Assembly: GCA_902763805.1 (NCBI GenBank)
Contig: CACWTN010000005.1
Span: 113,778 to 177,777 of the forward strand
DNA length: 64,000 nt
Direction: 5' to 3'
Origin: an uncultured bacterium
GTDB lineage: Bacteria > Cyanobacteriota > Vampirovibrionia > Gastranaerophilales > Gastranaerophilaceae
In this document: in pieces, positions 42,220 to 50,323 of the stretch
Position numbering within the stretch: position 1 is the first letter of the stretch
How the letters are laid out: each line of letters starts with the position of its first letter
Made by a program: the position numbers and the translations under genes
The notes under the pieces: generated by a model
Database searches by the model: none
What the model saw: the letters and a program-made list of their open reading frames with translations, nothing else
What the model was told of the DNA's origin: nothing

Positions 42220-43389
42220 TTATTTACCTCTTTTTACTTCTCTTAATTTCCTTCTCTTAACTAAATCTATAAAGGCTTCTATTCTTGTAATATTTCCCGC
42301 CTTTCCCGTCTGCTCATCAAGAACAAGCTCAAGAACGGGGATATCTTCCTGTTTGCTTACTTTCGGCAAAATGTTCTGAGCAACAATTTCCGGCATACAG
42401 GAAAACGGCATTATATGTATTATACCATCAATACCATTTCTTGCACCAAATACTGTATCACCCACTGTTTCTATGCATTCTCCGCCAATTGCACGTTTCA
42501 TATAGTCCTGTGCATATCTTACACAGCGTTCTCTGTGTGATTCCTTTTTGTAGAAAAATGACGGCTGTAAAACGTGTTCAAGCCAATCTGAGAAAAATAT
42601 CTGTCTTTGAACCTCTACCCCCAAATCGCCAATTGTTTTTTCAATCTCCTGATTTGTATAAGGGTCTAAAAGTACAAAAAATTCTCCGAGCAGATAAACT
42701 TTTGGAACAATTCGGTCCTTATCAATTGGAATGGTCTTAAAATCTTCAATAATCTGTTTTTTTAATTTTTTACACCCTGAAACAGAGCTTGTTTCACGGA
42801 TAATTTTATACCATTTTTTGTAACATCTTTCGGCATCACCTTTATTAAGTTCTCTCGGGCGTGTATAAAACAAAAGTCTTTCTGCCGTATCTATAGCAAA
42901 CGCTTTGTTAAACCCAGTACTAAAACCTTTATAATATCTGAACGGATTAAGACAACGTGTAACGTGCCAGAACGCTTTTAAAGTCTGTTTCATCTTACTC
43001 TGATACATATCAAAAACGCACATATCAAACTCATATCCCATTTTTTTTAGTGTTTTTTGTGCCATTTTTGTATAATTTCCGAAACGGCAGGAACCGGGTG
43101 CCTGAAACATCATCAGAGTATTTGCACCTTTTTCAAGCGCCATAATATAATTTGCAAGATTAAGCTTGTACGGCAGACAAATTCCCTCAATGCTGTTTTT
43201 AACTCCGATTTCAAGAGCTTCGTTCGTATTTGGGGGAGGCATTACAATTTTTGCACCCAAAGAGCTTACCAGAGCTTCCATGGATAAATCTATATTACCC
43301 ATTCTCGGCCAAGCAACAATCCTGTCACGGGTGGCAATTGTATTATCCATTTGTGATATTGTAAGATTTCCTTTTTTATCTTTCTTCAT
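42220..43389 (-). CDS. 2-hydroxyacyl-CoA dehydratase-activase-related protein (COG3581-like)
   Basis: A 389-residue protein that resembles the third segment of large CoA-enzyme-activase proteins. Recognisable blocks are GNIDLSMEALVSSLG, NSIEGICLPYKLNLANYI, QAPGSCRFGNYTKMAQK, MPFSCMPEIVAQNILPKV and a C-terminal DEQTGKAGNITRIEAFIDLV. Conserved Cys in these blocks fit Fe-S cluster binding. The ATPase (BcrAD/BadFG) domain that normally precedes it is absent here and from the window. It shares its C-terminal motif with the protein encoded at 44487. Substrate unknown. Confidence 0.8.
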   Translation of the reverse strand: MKKDKKGNLTISQMDNTIATRDRIVAWPRMGNIDLSMEALVSSLGAKIVMPPPNTNEALEIGVKNSIEGICLPYKLNLANYIMALEKGANTLMMFQAPGSCRFGNYTKMAQKTLKKMGYEFDMCVFDMYQSKMKQTLKAFWHVTRCLNPFRYYKGFSTGFNKAFAIDTAERLLFYTRPRELNKGDAERCYKKWYKIIRETSSVSGCKKLKKQIIEDFKTIPIDKDRIVPKVYLLGEFFVLLDPYTNQEIEKTIGDLGVEVQRQIFFSDWLEHVLQPSFFYKKESHRERCVRYAQDYMKRAIGGECIETVGDTVFGARNGIDGIIHIMPFSCMPEIVAQNILPKVSKQEDIPVLELVLDEQTGKAGNITRIEAFIDLVKRRKLREVKRGK

Positions 43390-43414
43390 TTATCTTCAGC
43401 TAATCTTTCCAATT

Positions 43415-44476
43415 TTATTTAACCACAATCGGATTTGTATATGCAAATCCCCTGCCTTTTCTGAAAAATTCAACTCTGTACTTTCCTTTTTCGGCAAGCG
43501 GTAAAGAACAAGCTTTGGTTATTGAGGAATATATTTCTTTTCCGTTTAACAAAACTCTCAGGTCAGACTTTTTGTTAACTCTTATATTTAATTTTGTATT
43601 TTCATCTAAATTGATGTTCTCACCGCAAAATGCACAACTGACATTGTTTGTAACATATACGTCAGGAACTCTTTTTTCAATATGTCTGTTTATAATAATA
43701 TTATTCCCGCTTATTACGGCGTTCAAAATCTGTTTTTTTCCTTCTTCAAAATCTTTTGAAAGCGGTTCTTTTAAATTTATCACGTTGTTAATTGTCTTAA
43801 AACAAACAGTATATGGGAAAATATACAAAGGAATCAGATAATCTTTTACAAGCAGAGCGTGTGCATCAACTCCGCCTAGAGCCGGAACAAATTTTTCCCC
43901 GTCATTATTCAATTTATCCCACCAATTCAAAGTCAAAACAGAAGGGTTTTTAACATTTTTATGCTTGAAAAAGAATGCATAGGCAAGAGTTAAAAGATTG
44001 CTGTCATCAAGATTATCCGCCCAGTTTGAAAACCAGTTCCAGATTTCAACTCCGTCAGGAATGACATTTTTATCCGTCCACGGAATACAATGATGAGAGT
44101 TTTTCCTCGGAACAGGGTTTCCGTTCTTATCCATGGCAAAACCTTCATCAGGGTGTGCCGCAAACCCAAATCCGCCCTGTTCTCTTACTTTATCAACATA
44201 TTCCTGAGGATTATCGGAAGGATAAATAACACTGTTAGTTCCCAACGCCAAATAATGGTTCTGACTGTTTGGTGATATTTCTTCGGCTCTTATAACGTAT
44301 ACACCGTCAAAAATACCTTCTTCAATATCCATTGTATTGTGATCGGTAACTATTATCCAGTTTAACCCTGCTTTCTTTGCGGCTCTCACAATGGTTTTTA
44401 AATCACCCGTTCCGTCAGAAAATGTTGTATGAATATGTATTGCTCCGCAATATCTGTATATGGGAGTTTCCTGCAT
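43415..44476 (-). CDS. PHP domain phosphoesterase
   Basis: A 353-residue protein with a PHP metal-dependent hydrolase domain: GAIHIHTTFSDGTGDLKTIV (HxH), WIIVTDHNT (second metal motif), later AAHPDEGF and GGVDAHALL. It lacks polymerase domains, so it is a stand-alone phosphoesterase. The C-terminal 90 residues, with two Cys (CAFCG), form an apparent beta domain. It sits between the two CoA-activase-related genes with gaps of 10 and 25 bp. The context suggests hydrolysis of a phosphoester in the same unknown pathway. Confidence 0.85.
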   Translation of the reverse strand: MQETPIYRYCGAIHIHTTFSDGTGDLKTIVRAAKKAGLNWIIVTDHNTMDIEEGIFDGVYVIRAEEISPNSQNHYLALGTNSVIYPSDNPQEYVDKVREQGGFGFAAHPDEGFAMDKNGNPVPRKNSHHCIPWTDKNVIPDGVEIWNWFSNWADNLDDSNLLTLAYAFFFKHKNVKNPSVLTLNWWDKLNNDGEKFVPALGGVDAHALLVKDYLIPLYIFPYTVCFKTINNVINLKEPLSKDFEEGKKQILNAVISGNNIIINRHIEKRVPDVYVTNNVSCAFCGENINLDENTKLNIRVNKKSDLRVLLNGKEIYSSITKACSLPLAEKGKYRVEFFRKGRGFAYTNPIVVK

Positions 44477-44486
44477 TATTATTACC

Positions 44487-45593
44487 TTATTTTGTTGTTA
44501 AAATCTCTTCTTTATGCTTTTCAGCAGTATTTACCCCTGCTGTTTTGTTTTTGTTTGCGGCAGTATGCAATAGATTAATAATATTTTCTTTTTGCAGAGT
44601 TCTTCGTTTTTTGCGGATAAGCATATCAACGAAAGCCTCTATTCTTGTAACAAAACCTGCTTCTCCTGTGTGTTCATCAATATTAAGATGAATCATCGGA
44701 ATATTTTTTTCTTTTGCGTGATATTGGACTTCTTCAACCATCAAAGAATCAGGGCCGCAGCCAAATGCTGACAGAGCAATAATTCCGTCAATTTTGTTAT
44801 TGTTCATATAATATGCGGCAGTTCCTGTCAGTTCCAGCTCGTTTGCCCAATACTGAATTTCACCCAGCGCTTCAATTGATTTTCCTGCATCTTCCCTTGA
44901 AACATTAAGAGCTGTATATGATTTTACTCCCATCTTTTCAAGTTTTTTAATCAGATTAAGCGAAATTCTTTCATCAAACAAGTTGTATCCGTGAGCCATG
45001 ATTGCGACAGAGAGCGGTCTTACAACCTCAACCGGCTTTATAACCTGTTTGCCCTCAATTGCATTTTTCAACGCTTCATCAAAACTCAAGCCTGATTTTG
45101 CCATTTTGTGGAAATTGTTATAAACTTCCCAGCCTTTTTGTATGGCTGATTCTACAAAATCTTTATCTGTAATATCAAATCTGCCTGCAAAATCATAGCA
45201 AAAATCTTTAAACGATATACCTTCCGTTTTGTTTATTTCAGGATCAATGATATTAATTGGACGGTTAATTACATTACGGATTATTTCGGGCAAGCCTCTT
45301 ATCTTACTGCAGTTATTAATTTTGTACGCAGAAGCCTGAAGCGAAGGAATAAAAATTGTTTCGCAGCCTTTATCAAGAAGATTGATTACGTGCCCTACAT
45401 AAACTTTTACCGGCAGACAGGTATCCGAAACAACATATTTACAGCCGTCATTAATTGTTTTTGAGGTTGTTTTGTCAGACAAAACAATCTCTAACCCAAG
45501 TGCGGTAAAAAATCCGTAATAGAATGGGTAATTGCTGTAATATGAAATAGCTCTGGGCATTCCTATTGTTCTTTTATCCGTAATTATATCCAT
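44487..45593 (-). CDS. 2-hydroxyacyl-CoA dehydratase-activase-related protein (DUF2229/COG3580-like)
   Basis: A 368-residue protein with the DUF2229-type N-terminus: IGMPRAISYYSNYPFYYGFF, then VSDTCLPVKVYVGHVINLLD. The second half has SAFGCGPDSLMVEEVQYHAK and DEHTGEAGFVTRIEAFVDML, the latter almost the same as in the 42220 gene product. Conserved Cys residues would hold an Fe-S cluster. In many anaerobes this module is fused to an ATPase activator and the COG3581 module; here they are separate genes. It is first in a four-gene leftward unit. Confidence 0.82.
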   Translation of the reverse strand: MDIITDKRTIGMPRAISYYSNYPFYYGFFTALGLEIVLSDKTTSKTINDGCKYVVSDTCLPVKVYVGHVINLLDKGCETIFIPSLQASAYKINNCSKIRGLPEIIRNVINRPINIIDPEINKTEGISFKDFCYDFAGRFDITDKDFVESAIQKGWEVYNNFHKMAKSGLSFDEALKNAIEGKQVIKPVEVVRPLSVAIMAHGYNLFDERISLNLIKKLEKMGVKSYTALNVSREDAGKSIEALGEIQYWANELELTGTAAYYMNNNKIDGIIALSAFGCGPDSLMVEEVQYHAKEKNIPMIHLNIDEHTGEAGFVTRIEAFVDMLIRKKRRTLQKENIINLLHTAANKNKTAGVNTAEKHKEEILTTK

Positions 45594-45859
45594 AATGTTT
45601 TATCTGAAAATGTTATTAAATATCTTTTCCATCCTATCACGAAAAAAATAACTGTAAAATAACAGTCAGTTAGAGAAGAAAATAAACGCTATGACTAATA
45701 TATAATATAGCAGCTCTTCATCAAAAAAGAAGACAAGCTAAGACGAGAGTTATCAAGCTTTAAGAGATTGATTCAATGGTTATATAGCGTCTAAAGAATT
45801 ACTATATCAACAAAAATATTGTTGCCGAATTGGCAATTCCGACCTTCGTATTAACAAAA
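45594..45859. other. AT-rich intergenic region, no gene seen
   Basis: About 266 bp upstream of the CoA-activase-related operon and downstream of the DUF2971 gene. It should contain the operon promoter. No coding frame or strong terminator is convincing. A short TTGCCGAATTGGCAA palindrome lies near 45825. Confidence 0.4.
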
Positions 45860-46804
45860 TTAAAAACGTAACGGTATTTTTGATTGTTCTACATCAACAT
45901 TTAGGTATTCTAATTCTTCCAGCAATTCTTTTAATCCGTATTTTGCCAAGATATCTTTTTGCGTCGGGGATATTTTTATTCCTTCAATACAATTTTTTTT
46001 GTTTTTAAAATTAATTTCGGTATAAGGTACAAAAATACCCTTTTGAAGTCTGAATTTTGTATTATTTCCACCTATAACCTTATTTTTTGTTTTTAAAGTT
46101 AAACTGCTGATTACTATACGAAATTCTTCTTCATTTTTAAAATACGGTGATTTACAAAATAATGATAATAATTTTATAACTTGCTCACATGATACAATAA
46201 CATCCCGTTTATTATTTTCATCTTCTTGCAAATATAGTCTGTAAAAATAATTGAAAAGTTTATCCAATACTTTTTTTTGTATAGATTCTTCATATATAAC
46301 TTTTCCGGTAAAACAATCTTTTTTTGTACTCTTTTCAATAACCCTTGTAATTAAAGCTCTGTCAAACTCTATACTATACCCAATACTGTTTGGATTTTTT
46401 GTATAATACACCCATAAAGGCAAACAGTCTGAGTTTAGAGAAAAAGAAATAACAAAAATATTTGATTTTATACTGCAAACTTTTAATTCTGAATAACCAA
46501 ATCTATTTACACTGTCAAACAAATCTATTACTTTTATAATTTCATCTTTAAAAATTTTATCAAATTTATTGGTACCTTCTAGATATTTTTTTGCTAAATC
46601 ATAAAAATACTTCATTTCTGATTCATCATTCATATATTTGATATCGGAAAGCCTAAGTGTTGAATTTTCTAATATCGATTTAAGAGCACTGTCAGAAGTA
46701 TAATGATAAACTAAACGCTGACGTGTATTCTTGATAAGAGTTCTTGCAAACGAATTTGCATCATCATATATTTCATAAGATCTTTTATCAACTTCAAATT
46801 TCAT
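45860..46804 (-). CDS. DUF2971 domain protein
   Basis: A 314-residue protein of the DUF2971 family. The family-typical start is YHYTSDSALKSILENSTLRL followed by KYMNDESEM; then PLWVYYTKNPNSIGYSIEFD, and a later KNEEEFRIVI. There is no membrane segment. The family is found on accessory islands, sometimes near phage-defence genes, but its biochemical role is unclear. The gene is very AT-rich and stands alone between AT-rich gaps, with tRNA-Met and a structured tract upstream. Recent acquisition is plausible. Confidence 0.82.
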   Translation of the reverse strand: MKFEVDKRSYEIYDDANSFARTLIKNTRQRLVYHYTSDSALKSILENSTLRLSDIKYMNDESEMKYFYDLAKKYLEGTNKFDKIFKDEIIKVIDLFDSVNRFGYSELKVCSIKSNIFVISFSLNSDCLPLWVYYTKNPNSIGYSIEFDRALITRVIEKSTKKDCFTGKVIYEESIQKKVLDKLFNYFYRLYLQEDENNKRDVIVSCEQVIKLLSLFCKSPYFKNEEEFRIVISSLTLKTKNKVIGGNNTKFRLQKGIFVPYTEINFKNKKNCIEGIKISPTQKDILAKYGLKELLEELEYLNVDVEQSKIPLRF

Positions 46805-46959
46805 ATTATTACACTATTTTTAATCTACAACGCATATAAAAAGCAAAAACTATACACATGTCGTTTTTCTTTACTCATAATCTATCACAAAAATATCTTT
46901 TTCTGACAAATTATTAAAAATTAATAATTTAATCATCTCACAACAAACATGGTAAATTG

Positions 46960-47178
46960 CACTCAGCTAATATGTCGGATTTCGACTTGCAAGTTTGAAG
47001 TTGCACGTTAAATCGAAAACATTTACCCCCGACCTTGCGGACTCTGCCGACTGAGAAAGACTGACTGTCTTTCGAAGGAGAGGGAGCCGTACGCTCGTTG
47101 AAGTTTGTACGAAGAATGAGTACAAGCTGAAACGGTTTCGAAGAAACTGCGTTGCGGCGATTACCCGCAAAAAACACA
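46960..47178. other. Structured GC-richer non-coding tract downstream of tRNA-Met
   Basis: About 200 bp with composition unlike its AT-rich flanks. Inverted repeats include GAAAGAC/GTCTTTC (47055-47073), TTGTAC/GTACAA (about 47105-47125) and CGTAC/GTACG around it. Open frames exist on the minus strand but have low-complexity products with no resemblance to known proteins. It is probably RNA-forming or a remnant element, similar in style to the tracts next to tRNA-Val and tRNA-Arg. Confidence 0.5.
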
Positions 47179-47185
47179 AAAAAAT

Positions 47186-47258
47186 AGCAAGGGAGAGATT
47201 CGAACTCTCGACCTCACGGGTATGAGCCGTGCGCTCTCACCAGCTGAGCTACCTTGCC
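47186..47258 (-). tRNA. tRNA-Met (CAU anticodon)
   Basis: A complete cloverleaf on the minus strand: acceptor GGCAAGG/CCTTGCT (G-U at 1:72), D arm GCTC/GAGC, anticodon stem CACGG/CCGTG with loop CTCATAC (anticodon CAT), and T arm GAGAG/CTCTC with loop TTCGAAT. CCA is not encoded. It lacks the initiator GGG/CCC anticodon stem, so elongator Met is most likely; tRNA-Ile2 with modified C34 cannot be fully excluded. A T run follows the 3' end. Confidence 0.94.
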
Positions 47259-47331
47259 ATATCTTTATTTCAATTGTAAGACTATTCTCACACAAACATT
47301 TTCAAATATCAACCCTAAGGATTAAAACAAA

Positions 47332-47362
47332 ATAAAATGGGATAAATCAGAGATTTATCCCT
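47332..47362 (-). terminator. Terminator of the His-rich membrane protein gene
   Basis: GGGATAAATC (47339-47348) and GATTTATCCC (47352-47361) form a perfect 10-bp stem with a 3-nt loop; on the minus strand ATTTTATTTTG follows. It is about 30 bp after the stop at 47394. Confidence 0.75.
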
Positions 47363-47393
47363 TTCCCAATAATAGTATTCAGGTTGTAGTCGA

Positions 47394-47708
47394 TTAGTCT
47401 TTATCATGTTTAATTTTTGATTCAAATGGTGACGGATCTTGGTGTCCGTTAAAAGTTTTTTGAAAATCCTCTTTATCACCTTTTAAATGTTTATCAAAAT
47501 GGTGATGTTTGTGGAACGGGCAGGGTGCGACAACAGGAGCCGGTGCGCCAAATCTCATCGGGCAGGGCATCATTGGCGGTCTGTGTGTTGCGGCAAACAA
47601 TGTTAATGCAGCATATACACCTGTGAACGTTCCCAATGCTATTACCAAAAATTTTCTGAAGGTTTTGTTTTGACATATACAATTTGTTTCTTGTTTTTCT
47701 TCTGACAT
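47394..47708 (-). CDS. Small membrane protein with His/Pro-rich tail
   Basis: A 104-residue protein. A Cys pair precedes the membrane segment (NCICQNK), then one helix (about residues 20-43), then a Pro/Met/Cys stretch (RPPMMPCPMRF, PCPFHKHHHFDKH) and a charged tail. The His/Cys/Met composition suggests metal binding, which is inference. I do not recognise a family. AGGAG precedes the ATG. It diverges from the C_GCAxxG_C_C gene across about 160 bp. Confidence 0.6.
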   Translation of the reverse strand: MSEEKQETNCICQNKTFRKFLVIALGTFTGVYAALTLFAATHRPPMMPCPMRFGAPAPVVAPCPFHKHHHFDKHLKGDKEDFQKTFNGHQDPSPFESKIKHDKD

Positions 47709-47871
47709 AGGTTACTCTCCTTTTTGTTTTTGTCCTTTTCTTCCGCCTACATTATGTAAACGAAAACGGAAATTAAATTGTTCATTTTTTGTTCAATATT
47801 TTTTTAAAGTCTTTAAAATCGCATATTTCAGGCTTTTTAGAAAAGATGATTTTTTATGTTAATATTTAATT

Positions 47872-48315
47872 ATGACAAAATATTCTGATAAAGCATGCAA
47901 TAATTTCCTAAACGGTTGTAACTGTGCACAATCTGTTTTATGCGCATTTGCGGAAAAAGTCGGTATGGACGAAAAGACAGCAATGAAGCTTGCTTCCTCT
48001 TTTGGGGGAGGGATGGGCAGATTGAGAGAAGTCTGCGGAGCTGTTTCTGCAATGTTTATGATAGCAGGCTTGCTCAAAGGATATGATACCGCAGGTGATG
48101 ACATCGGTAAAACCCGACAGTATCAGCTTGTTCAGAACCTGGCGAAAAAATTCAAGGATTGTCATGAAACTATTATTTGCCGTGAGCTGTTAGGTTTAGA
48201 CGGAGAAGATAATCCGATACCGACAAAAAGAACACCCGAATACTACGCCTCAAGACCTTGTGAAAACTTTATCAGAACCGCATCTGAAATAATTGAAGCA
48301 GAGTTTTTAAATTAG
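47872..48315 (+). CDS. C_GCAxxG_C_C family redox protein
   Basis: A 147-residue protein of the C_GCAxxG_C_C family (PF09719). The signature NGCNCAQSVLCAFAEK is near the N-terminus, followed by SFGGGMGRLREVCGAVSA and later single Cys (DCHETIICRELL). The spaced cysteines are thought to be redox-active or to bind Fe-S. Function unknown. The gene overlaps the ccdA gene tail to tail by 9 bp, and together with thioredoxin and CcdA it forms a thiol-redox neighbourhood. Confidence 0.88.
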   Translation: MTKYSDKACNNFLNGCNCAQSVLCAFAEKVGMDEKTAMKLASSFGGGMGRLREVCGAVSAMFMIAGLLKGYDTAGDDIGKTRQYQLVQNLAKKFKDCHETIICRELLGLDGEDNPIPTKRTPEYYASRPCENFIRTASEIIEAEFLN

Positions 48316-49017
48316 CGGCGAAAACACTCTGTAGTAAAGATAAATACTTACAAGAATAATCAGCCAGCCGCTCGCTTTCATCAGCTTATCAGTAACAGCT
48401 GAAAGTTTTTTCATGTTTTTTATTACCGATGTAAAAAGCCCTGCGGCTATAAGAATTATTCCCTGTCCTGCTGCGAACAGAAACAGCATTAAAGCTGATG
48501 CAGCAAGATTTTTACCCATTGCCGCAAACACCATTATCCCCGCTAAAATTGGCGTAGAACAGGGAGTTCCGGCAAGCGCAAACACCACACCGAGAAGTAT
48601 CGGATACAAAATAAGAGAATTTGTGTTATTTTGCGGCATTGACTTTATTATAACCGGGATTTCAAAATCAAGAATATCCGTTATTTTAAGTCCTATAACA
48701 AGCAGCAGCGATGCCATTACTATTGTAAAATATCCGCCTAAAGCTGATGCAAAAACACTTCCCGTAACAGCACATATTACGCCGATGATGGTAAAAACCA
48801 GCGCCGTTCCCAGAATAAAACAACACATCTGAATAAAAGTTCTGTACGGAGTTTCTTTTGAGCAGCCGCCGACATACCCTATAATAAGAGGAAGCATTGC
48901 GAGCGAGCAAGGTGATACAGATGCAACAACCCCGCCGAAAAATGCAGCCGAAAACATCAAAAGCCAGGTTACCCCGTTTATATTTTCAACAGATAATATT
49001 TGTACCAAATTATTCAT
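48307..49017 (-). CDS. CcdA-type thiol-disulfide transporter
   Basis: A 236-residue polytopic membrane protein of the CcdA/DsbD-beta family that passes electrons from cytoplasmic thioredoxin to the periplasm. The redox Cys pair fits SVSPCSLAML in helix 1 and GTPCSTPILAGI in the middle helix, with internal pseudo-symmetry. It overlaps the thioredoxin-like gene by 8 bp, the usual ccdA-thioredoxin pairing. There is no cytochrome c maturation gene in the window, so its client may be another periplasmic thiol protein. Confidence 0.92.
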   Translation of the reverse strand: MNNLVQILSVENINGVTWLLMFSAAFFGGVVASVSPCSLAMLPLIIGYVGGCSKETPYRTFIQMCCFILGTALVFTIIGVICAVTGSVFASALGGYFTIVMASLLLVIGLKITDILDFEIPVIIKSMPQNNTNSLILYPILLGVVFALAGTPCSTPILAGIMVFAAMGKNLAASALMLFLFAAGQGIILIAAGLFTSVIKNMKKLSAVTDKLMKASGWLIILVSIYLYYRVFSPLI

Positions 49018-49402
49018 TGATTAACTCTTCCGTATAACTTTCAAAAACTTCGGGTTTCATTGTTCCCTCTATACGTTTTGTAATTCTTCCGTCCTGATTT
49101 TTAAAAACTGTAGTCGGGACAAGAGTTACATTATATTCTCTTATAAGTTCACGAACTTTTTTATCTTTTTTAGTCACATCAATTTTACTGAGTGTAACTC
49201 TGTTTTCGTATTTAGGAAAAACTTCTTCTATTACCTGTTCAAGCTGATTGCATTCATAACACATTGGGGATGCAAACTTTATTATCTCATCGCCTGTCAG
49301 CGCAGCAGCAGGCTGAGTTGATATACTTTCTCTTGTTAATCCGTAATATACTGCCAAAGGCACAACAAAAATAAGAGAAATCCAGATAATATTTTTATTC
49401 AT
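49010..49402 (-). CDS. Membrane-anchored thioredoxin-like protein
   Basis: A 130-residue protein with an N-terminal signal anchor (about residues 4-21) and a thioredoxin fold with active site CYEC (in FASPMCYECNQLEQ), not the usual CGPC. VTLVPTTVFKNQDG contains the cis-Pro. It is exposed on the outer face of the membrane and is probably reduced by the overlapping CcdA. It is the first gene of the pair. Confidence 0.9.
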   Translation of the reverse strand: MNKNIIWISLIFVVPLAVYYGLTRESISTQPAAALTGDEIIKFASPMCYECNQLEQVIEEVFPKYENRVTLSKIDVTKKDKKVRELIREYNVTLVPTTVFKNQDGRITKRIEGTMKPEVFESYTEELINE

Positions 49403-49515
49403 ATATGTCCTTTCCGGGATACAAACAGTTTTGCTTATCCCTTTTTACTCTATCACATAATATAAAAAGGGAACAAAATTTTAATCGGCAAACAGGCTAT
49501 TTTTTGGGATAAATA

Positions 49516-50109
49516 TTAAGCCTTTCCTTCAACCTTTCCTTCCGGAACTTCTACTTCTGCTCTGTTATAAGCATTGGAAGCATGCCCGAAGCTTACAGTC
49601 ATAAACTTACTTTTGCTGTTATTATCAACAACTTTTGTATCAGAGTTTTTTGCTTCCATTCTTGCATTTTGCTCGCAATATCTCAAATATTCGTTATAAG
49701 ATACTTTTTTATCTTTGTTTATATCCAGCTCTGCACTATAATTTCCGTCACCGTCATTTGCATATATCAAATCAAGATTTCCGATTGGAAAATCTTCTTT
49801 TTTAGTTTTTCCGGCTTCTTCTGCGCTTTCCGACGAAGCCTGTGACATTCTGTACGCCATTCTCAGCTCTATCATGTCTTTCATATCCTTCGATGATATA
49901 TTATTGTTTTTGCAATACTCTTTAAACTCGTCAAAGGAAACAACCCCGTCCCTGTCAGAATCCATTGCTTCCTGATACATCGGTTCACCCTTTTTTGCAT
50001 AAAAGGAATTGTTGTTATTAATTTTGTTAAAATTTGTTTTGAGCATTGAAGTCATAAATAAATCAGACTGCAAGTTCATTGCCTTTTGATTGAGTATGTT
50101 AAGCGCCAT
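49516..50109 (-). CDS. EF-hand calcium-binding protein
   Basis: I place the start at ATG 50109 (MALNILNQKAMN), with GGGGA upstream; an in-frame ATG 15 bp earlier is possible. The 197-residue product has two EF-hand loops: DSDRDGVVSFDEF and DINKDKKVSYNEY, each with Asp at positions 1, 3 and 5 and Glu at 12. A third DGDGNYS is partial. No signal peptide is visible, though the N-terminus is Asn/Ser-rich. EF-hand proteins of this kind are often secreted or surface-associated. Function unknown. Confidence 0.72.
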   Translation of the reverse strand: MALNILNQKAMNLQSDLFMTSMLKTNFNKINNNNSFYAKKGEPMYQEAMDSDRDGVVSFDEFKEYCKNNNISSKDMKDMIELRMAYRMSQASSESAEEAGKTKKEDFPIGNLDLIYANDGDGNYSAELDINKDKKVSYNEYLRYCEQNARMEAKNSDTKVVDNNSKSKFMTVSFGHASNAYNRAEVEVPEGKVEGKA

Positions 50110-50323
50110 AATTAATTTCCCCAAGTTTATAAATACAGTTATTTATAATCCTCTATACTGCAAGTATGTCATTTTTATCGTTAAACCTCAATACTCCATA
50201 AATAGTATTTTTTGGGATATTGTAAAATTTTGTAAACTGTACTGGCAAAAAAAAATTTTTTCACGTTTATAACTAAAACATAGGGATATTATCCGTAATT
50301 TAAGTTAAAAGGAAAAACAACAC

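Noticed and set aside
45594..45859. Short basic frame near 45720-45790 as a transposase remnant
   Set aside because: Only about 25 residues between stops and no recognisable motif.
46938..47179. Overlapping minus-strand frames of 79 and 70 codons beside tRNA-Met
   Set aside because: Products are low-complexity and unlike any family I know, two frames overlap, and the DNA is dominated by inverted repeats, so a non-coding tract is more likely.
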